This document shows, in pieces, positions 30,756-34,573 of a stretch of DNA of 34,573 nt; positions within the stretch are counted from its first letter, which is position 1; each line of letters starts with the position of its first letter. Made by a program: the position numbers and the translations under genes. A model generated the notes under the pieces. That model worked only from the letters and a program-made list of their open reading frames with translations. It was not told where the DNA came from and searched no databases. Source of the stretch: Tetragenococcus solitarius NBRC 100494 (GTDB taxonomy: Bacteria; Bacillota; Bacilli; Lactobacillales; Enterococcaceae). Location: contig NZ_BCPY01000027.1 in the NCBI RefSeq assembly GCF_001544195.1, forward strand, positions 1 to 34,573, in the 5' to 3' direction.

Positions 30756-31754
30756 ATGAAAAAAATAATTAATTCTCCAGATAAAATCGTTGAAGATATG
30801 TTACAAGGCTTTGTTAAAGCAAATAAAAGAATTCTTCGTTTTTCTAGACATACAACTAAAGTTATTGTAAAAAAAGAAATCGAGGACAAAGTTGGTGTAG
30901 TAATTGGCGGTGGAAGTGGGCATGAGCCTTTATTTATGGGGTATGTTGGTGAAGGTTTAGCAGATGCAGTTGTTGTAGGAAATATTTTTGCAGCGCCAAC
31001 ACCCAATGCTATTCTAACAGCGATTAAAGAAGTAGACCGTGGGAAAGGCGTTATATGTATTTTTGGGAACTACTCAGGTGATGTTTTAAATTTTGAAATG
31101 GGTAAGGATTTAGCTGCTATGGAAGGTATAGATGTAACAAACATTGTTGTCAAAGATGATGTTGCCTCTGCTTCAAAAAACGAAAAAAAGAGCAGACGTG
31201 GTATCGCGGGAGATCTTTATATGATAAAAATACTTGGAGCAGCTTCTCAAATAGGTAAGTCAATTGAAGAGTGTTTTGACATCGCAAAACAAGTGGACCG
31301 TTCTTTGGTTTCTATTGGTGTTGGGCTAAGTCCAGGAACTAATCCAGTAAATGGTGAGCCAGGTTTTTACTTAGAAGATGGGGAAATGGAGTTTGGCCTA
31401 GGGATACATGGTGAATCAGGGATAGAGCAACGACCCATAACTACTTCTAATGAAATAAGTAAGACATTGGTTGAGCTTTTAATATCAGAAATGCGAGGGT
31501 CAATGGCTAAAGAGATTGCAATTTGCGTCAATGGTTTAGGCTCTACTACTTTAATGGAACTTTATATAATAGCTAATGATGTTCAGGAAGAATTTGACGT
31601 TTCTGGGTACAATGTATCTGATATACTTGTTGGTAATTTTTGTACTACACAAGAAATGGGGGGATTCTCTATATCAGCAATTTTATTAAACGAGGAATTG
31701 AAAACACTTTTTAACATGAAGGCCATTTCTTCTCATTTTTATAAAGGGGTGTAG
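30756..31754 (+). CDS. dhaK: Dihydroxyacetone kinase subunit DhaK family (possible erythrulose kinase)
   Basis: 332 aa. Start ATG 30756 follows GCGAGG; the open frame reaches back to 30666 inside the bicupin gene but lacks a start signal there. Substrate site: GGGSGHEPLF with His56, GNYSGDVLNFE and His218 in GLGIHGESG, the histidine that forms the hemiaminal bond with dihydroxyacetone. Full length and intact. DhaK with DhaL phosphorylates dihydroxyacetone to DHAP; close relatives in mycobacteria phosphorylate L- or D-erythrulose. Given the EryH- and EryI-like isomerases nearby, erythrulose is a serious candidate. DhaL is encoded 2 bases downstream. No DhaM phosphoryl donor is in the window. 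Confidence 0.9.
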   Translation: MKKIINSPDKIVEDMLQGFVKANKRILRFSRHTTKVIVKKEIEDKVGVVIGGGSGHEPLFMGYVGEGLADAVVVGNIFAAPTPNAILTAIKEVDRGKGVICIFGNYSGDVLNFEMGKDLAAMEGIDVTNIVVKDDVASASKNEKKSRRGIAGDLYMIKILGAASQIGKSIEECFDIAKQVDRSLVSIGVGLSPGTNPVNGEPGFYLEDGEMEFGLGIHGESGIEQRPITTSNEISKTLVELLISEMRGSMAKEIAICVNGLGSTTLMELYIIANDVQEEFDVSGYNVSDILVGNFCTTQEMGGFSISAILLNEELKTLFNMKAISSHFYKGV

Positions 31755-31756
31755 AT

Positions 31757-32404
31757 ATGGAAAGCTTAACTGTAGAGCAAGTAAAAGAAATGATCGTGCA
31801 AGTAGCTTATGGAATTATTCAACGGGAACCCGAATTAACTGCCATTGATCGCAAAGTTGGAGATGGTGATCATGGTATAGGAATGAAGATTGGTTTTGAA
31901 AGAGTAGTCGAAGAGTTAAATATTCAAAATTTTTCTGATGTAGGAAGTGTTTTCCAAGTTACAGCTAAAACAATGCTTAATTCTATGGGAGGGGCTTCTG
32001 GAGTACTATTTGCTTCTCTTTTTTTAGGTGTTTTTAAAACGAGTAAATATAAAAAAGAATTAAATACTACTGATTTAGCTAACGGGCTAGCTAAATCAGT
32101 AGAAGATATTGAGAAAAAAGGTGGAGCGAGCGTCGGTGACAAAACGATGTTAGACGCTTTAGAACCAGCGGTAACAAGTTTGATGAGTAATAAAAACTTA
32201 GATTTAGAATTAGCTCTATCAGATGGAACGAAAGCTGCCAAAAAAGGGCTTGAACAAACTAAAAAATATGTTGCTAAGTTTGGCCGAGCAAAAAATTTAG
32301 GTTCTCGTACTATAGGTTATCAAGACGCAGGAGCTACTAGCGTTTATTTTATTTTGTATGAAATGCTACGTTTTATTCAAAAAGAAGTAAGAAAACAAAG
32401 TTAG
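31757..32404 (+). CDS. dhaL: Dihydroxyacetone kinase subunit DhaL family
   Basis: 215 aa. The Mg-nucleotide aspartates are present in AIDRKVGDGDHG (D-x4-D-x-D), followed by MGGASGVLFASLF and the C-terminal GSRTIGYQDAGATS (canonical DPGA is DAGA here). DhaL holds ADP/ATP permanently in PTS-type kinases, where DhaM recharges it; without a DhaM gene in this operon it either uses a DhaM from elsewhere or exchanges ATP itself. It starts 2 bases after dhaK with AAAGGGGTG in front, so the two are made together. Last gene of the operon. Confidence 0.9.
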   Translation: MESLTVEQVKEMIVQVAYGIIQREPELTAIDRKVGDGDHGIGMKIGFERVVEELNIQNFSDVGSVFQVTAKTMLNSMGGASGVLFASLFLGVFKTSKYKKELNTTDLANGLAKSVEDIEKKGGASVGDKTMLDALEPAVTSLMSNKNLDLELALSDGTKAAKKGLEQTKKYVAKFGRAKNLGSRTIGYQDAGATSVYFILYEMLRFIQKEVRKQS

Positions 32405-32613
32405 TAATTTTTGGTTTGTTTTTATGAAAAAGTTAAAGATTTCCAAATTTGCTATTTTAATGAGAAGACAAGTAAAATTAAAAAACATTTTATAATGTAT
32501 GAGACAAATAAACAAAGAAGTATTAATATAAAAGCCATGTTATTTAGGTTGACTTATTTTTGAACTGGCTTAAAGGAAAGCCTGTAAAAAAATTATATGA
32601 TAAAGTATTATGT

Positions 32614-32677
32614 ACTAAAATTAAAGGGTAAAAATATCGTTAGTGATTTTGCCCTCTAATTTTAGTATTTTTTTATT
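32614..32677. terminator. Long terminator after dhaL
   Basis: ACTAAAATTA pairs with TAATTTTAGT, then AGGG with CCCT and AAAA with TTTT around a short loop. ATTTTTTTATTT follows on the plus strand. It closes the four-carbon island on its right side. Confidence 0.82.
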
Positions 32678-32722
32678 TACTTAACTAATAATTTATATAA
32701 ACCATTCTATCCTTAGTAAACA

Positions 32723-32731
32723 TGCTATACT
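32723..32731 (+). promoter_or_regulatory. Extended -10 promoter of the DUF4153 gene
   Basis: TGCTATACT is an extended -10 (TGN + TATACT), about 20 bases before the start codon; no good -35 is seen, as is usual for this class. Confidence 0.55.
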
Positions 32732-32753
32732 AGAAAAAAGCGAGGTGAAGGAA

Positions 32754-34553
32754 ATGAATTTATCGCAGAAAGTACAGGGGCGTTTTAAAACGATATCTAA
32801 TGCTGTTTTTCGGTTTTGGTTTTCAAGTATCGCTTTTATTCTAGCTACTATAAGTGAAATGATAGCGATCGCAACATACAATTCGTGGGAAAAACTGATT
32901 TTAACTTTAGGAATTGCGGGTACTCTAGGAATTGCTGTTCAGCTTGTCAATGAACGCTTTTTTGAAAATCGTCGTAATTTCCAAATAGGGTTATATGTTG
33001 TCTCATTATTATTTGTTATAGGGTATTATATTTATTTACAATATAATGATTTTTTTCAATATAGTGTTATGGTTCGTAGTTGGGTTCTCTTTTTTACTAT
33101 TTTTATTGGAAGTTGTTGGGTTCCTTCAATTAAAAGTAATGAATTTGCCTTTTCTAAAAGTTTTATCGTTTTTATTAAAAGTCTGTTTACTTCTTTATTT
33201 TTAGCAGCGGTACTAATGATAGGTTTATTAATCATTATACAAGCAATTAATTTTTTAATCATGCCCGTTGATACACAAATTTATGGTTATTTAACGGCAC
33301 TTGTATGGTTAGGCTTTTTTCCAATTTATTTTTTATCCCTTTTGCCACACTTTCCAGGTAAAAGAGCGGATGAAAACGAAGACTACAAACGAGCTGTTAC
33401 TGTACCGAAGTTTTTGGCGGTGCTATTATCTTATATTCTCGTCCCTTTGTTGGGTATTTATACCTTGATACTATTAGTTTATATTTTTAGAAATATCACT
33501 GGTGATTTTTGGAATGATAATTTGCTTGAACCTTTATTGGTGAGCTATGTCGTAACAGGGTGGTTTGTTTTATTTTTGATTGATTCCTTGGCTAACAAAA
33601 TAGTTACTATGTTTAAAAAATATTTTCCATCTTTGTTATTTATCGTGACAGGACTACAAGGTGCTGCTTCCTTGGTAAAAGTAGCGCGATTGGGTATGAC
33701 TGATGTTCGTTACTTCATCTTACTGTTTGTGGTGTTCTCGCTGATATCCAGTATTATCTATTTATTTTTCCATCAAAAGGTTGCTTTTATTCCTGGATTG
33801 TTAGTAGGACTTTCGGTCATTTCTATACTGCCGTTTATCGACGCTGTTTCAATTGGTACTAGAAGTCAGGTTAAACAAATGGAAAATGTCTTACAGCAAA
33901 ACGATATGGTTCAAGATCATCAAATCCAACCAAATGACTCAATTCCGACAGATCAAAAAAGAAAACTTGCTCATAGTTATCAATATTTAAGTAAAGTCGA
34001 TCAATTACAGCAAGTCTCCAATTTATCTGAACAAAAGGTCAGAGAATCTGATTTTACAGAAATTTTCGGCTTTGAAATTAATTCTTTAGAAAACTCAGGC
34101 GATACTATAAATGGAAACAATCAAGCTGAAAGTTTCTCGATCGATGTAAGAGAAGATGATCCAATACAAATTGAAGTAGATGATGGTGGTCTTGTTTTGC
34201 CTTTACATGTAACAGCAGGCGAATTTATACAAAATGAAGCAAAAAATCGTATGACTGTTAGCTATCGTAATAAACAATATCATTTAATTTGGGATGAAAA
34301 CGGAGAAGAAAAAACTGATTTAATTTTAGAAGATGATACAGGTAAACAATTGGTTCGATATGATTTACAATTTTTACGAGAATTAGCCGCTTCACGCAGT
34401 GCTGCCTCTAATAGCGAATTACTTCCAGTAGAAGATTTAACTTTTTCGGAAAGGTTTAACGGGGGAGAGTTACAAATTTATGTCACACATCTTTATGTGG
34501 AAGAAGGGCAGAATATTGATGCTGATTTTTATTTGCAGATTTCGTTAGATTAA
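32754..34553 (+). CDS. DUF4153 family membrane protein
   Basis: 599 aa from ATG 32754, with GAGGTGAAGGA just ahead; an in-frame GTG at 32745 overlaps that site. The N-terminal 370 residues hold about ten membrane helices (for example FFTIFIGSCWVP, LFLAAVLMIGLLIIIQAINF). The last 220 residues form a soluble part rich in Asp, Glu and Gln, including HSYQYLSKVDQLQQV and a possible beta-rich end (ELQIYVTHLYVEEGQ). This is the layout of DUF4153 proteins of Lactobacillales, whose function is unknown. It stands alone with its own promoter, beyond the terminator of the sugar island, so it is unlikely to take part in that pathway. Confidence 0.78.
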   Translation: MNLSQKVQGRFKTISNAVFRFWFSSIAFILATISEMIAIATYNSWEKLILTLGIAGTLGIAVQLVNERFFENRRNFQIGLYVVSLLFVIGYYIYLQYNDFFQYSVMVRSWVLFFTIFIGSCWVPSIKSNEFAFSKSFIVFIKSLFTSLFLAAVLMIGLLIIIQAINFLIMPVDTQIYGYLTALVWLGFFPIYFLSLLPHFPGKRADENEDYKRAVTVPKFLAVLLSYILVPLLGIYTLILLVYIFRNITGDFWNDNLLEPLLVSYVVTGWFVLFLIDSLANKIVTMFKKYFPSLLFIVTGLQGAASLVKVARLGMTDVRYFILLFVVFSLISSIIYLFFHQKVAFIPGLLVGLSVISILPFIDAVSIGTRSQVKQMENVLQQNDMVQDHQIQPNDSIPTDQKRKLAHSYQYLSKVDQLQQVSNLSEQKVRESDFTEIFGFEINSLENSGDTINGNNQAESFSIDVREDDPIQIEVDDGGLVLPLHVTAGEFIQNEAKNRMTVSYRNKQYHLIWDENGEEKTDLILEDDTGKQLVRYDLQFLRELAASRSAASNSELLPVEDLTFSERFNGGELQIYVTHLYVEEGQNIDADFYLQISLD

Positions 34554-34573
34554 AAAATATTTCTAATCCTGAA

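Larger units (their letters stand above)
32405..32753. other. 349-bp intergenic region with a long terminator and promoter
   Basis: No gene supported. It carries the terminator at 32614-32677 and an extended -10 at 32723-32731. One short frame ending in KIKG before the terminator has no start signal and is not taken as coding. Confidence 0.6.

Noticed and set aside
32560-32631. Short frame resembling the KPLEKLRDK frame near 13360
   Set aside because: The shared KP..KL.DK pattern is too short and both frames lack starts; chance or very old remnants cannot be told apart.

Overview
The window is low-GC DNA with strong AAGGAGG-type ribosome-binding sites, fructose- and glucitol-type PTS genes, BglG/MtlR- and DeoR-type regulators, CcpA (cre) boxes and dense short operons. 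This points to a Firmicute of the order Lactobacillales, most like an Enterococcus/Tetragenococcus relative. The genus call is only an impression. No rRNA, tRNA, CRISPR array or intact insertion sequence was seen.

Layout. (1) 41-4338: an operon of a one-domain NAD(P)H:FMN reductase, an 807-aa three-domain flavoprotein (FMN reductase + FMN_bind + fumarate-reductase-like FAD domain) and an OFA-type MFS transporter. The pair matches the two-subunit (hydroxy)cinnamate reductase architecture (HcrAB / Crd). (2) 4951-8109: an ECF vitamin-type importer (UPF0397 S component, fused double ATPase, EcfT) behind a structured leader, with a terminator between the S component and the ATPase gene. (3) 8286-13188: an oligopeptide-binding lipoprotein, a cytoplasmic NlpC/P60 (YkfC-like) peptidase, a DppA-type D-aminopeptidase and a DmpA-type P1 peptidase. 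Together they look like a cell-wall / D-amino-acid peptide salvage set. It is interrupted by eight 41-bp tandem hairpin repeats. (4) 13568-18066: a PRD regulator, EIIA, EIIB and EIIC of a fructose-type PTS, and a KDPG/KHG-type aldolase, controlled by two cre boxes. (5) 18134-21929 (minus strand): PdxA2-type dehydrogenase, DUF1537 four-carbon acid kinase, KdgT permease and a glucitol-EIIA-like protein lacking the phospho-histidine. (6) 22204-25529: small transaldolase, archaeal-size TPI-like isomerase, DeoR regulator (minus), an unknown 158-aa protein and RpiB. (7) 25685-32404: DeoR regulator (minus), divergent class II aldolase, a second fructose-type EIIA/EIIB/EIIC set, a bicupin, DhaK and DhaL. 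(8) 32754-34553: a DUF4153 membrane protein.

How the genes fit together. Regions 5-7 read as one island for four-carbon compounds. D-threonate/D-erythronate would enter by KdgT, be phosphorylated by the DUF1537 kinase and be oxidised and decarboxylated by PdxA2 to DHAP. The TPI-like plus RpiB plus DeoR grouping recalls the EryH/EryI/EryR erythritol genes of Brucella, which turn erythrulose phosphates into D-erythrose 4-phosphate; the transaldolase could pass that into the pentose phosphate pathway. DhaK-family proteins are known to act as erythrulose kinases in mycobacteria, so DhaKL could supply the phosphorylated ketotetrose or DHAP. The pathway assignment is inference; the family assignments rest on visible motifs.

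The best candidates for something undescribed are the histidine-less glucitol EIIA in the tetronate operon, the four-carbon island as a whole with its unknown 158-aa protein, divergent aldolase and bicupin, the 41-bp repeat array in front of dppA, and the leader RNA of the ECF operon.
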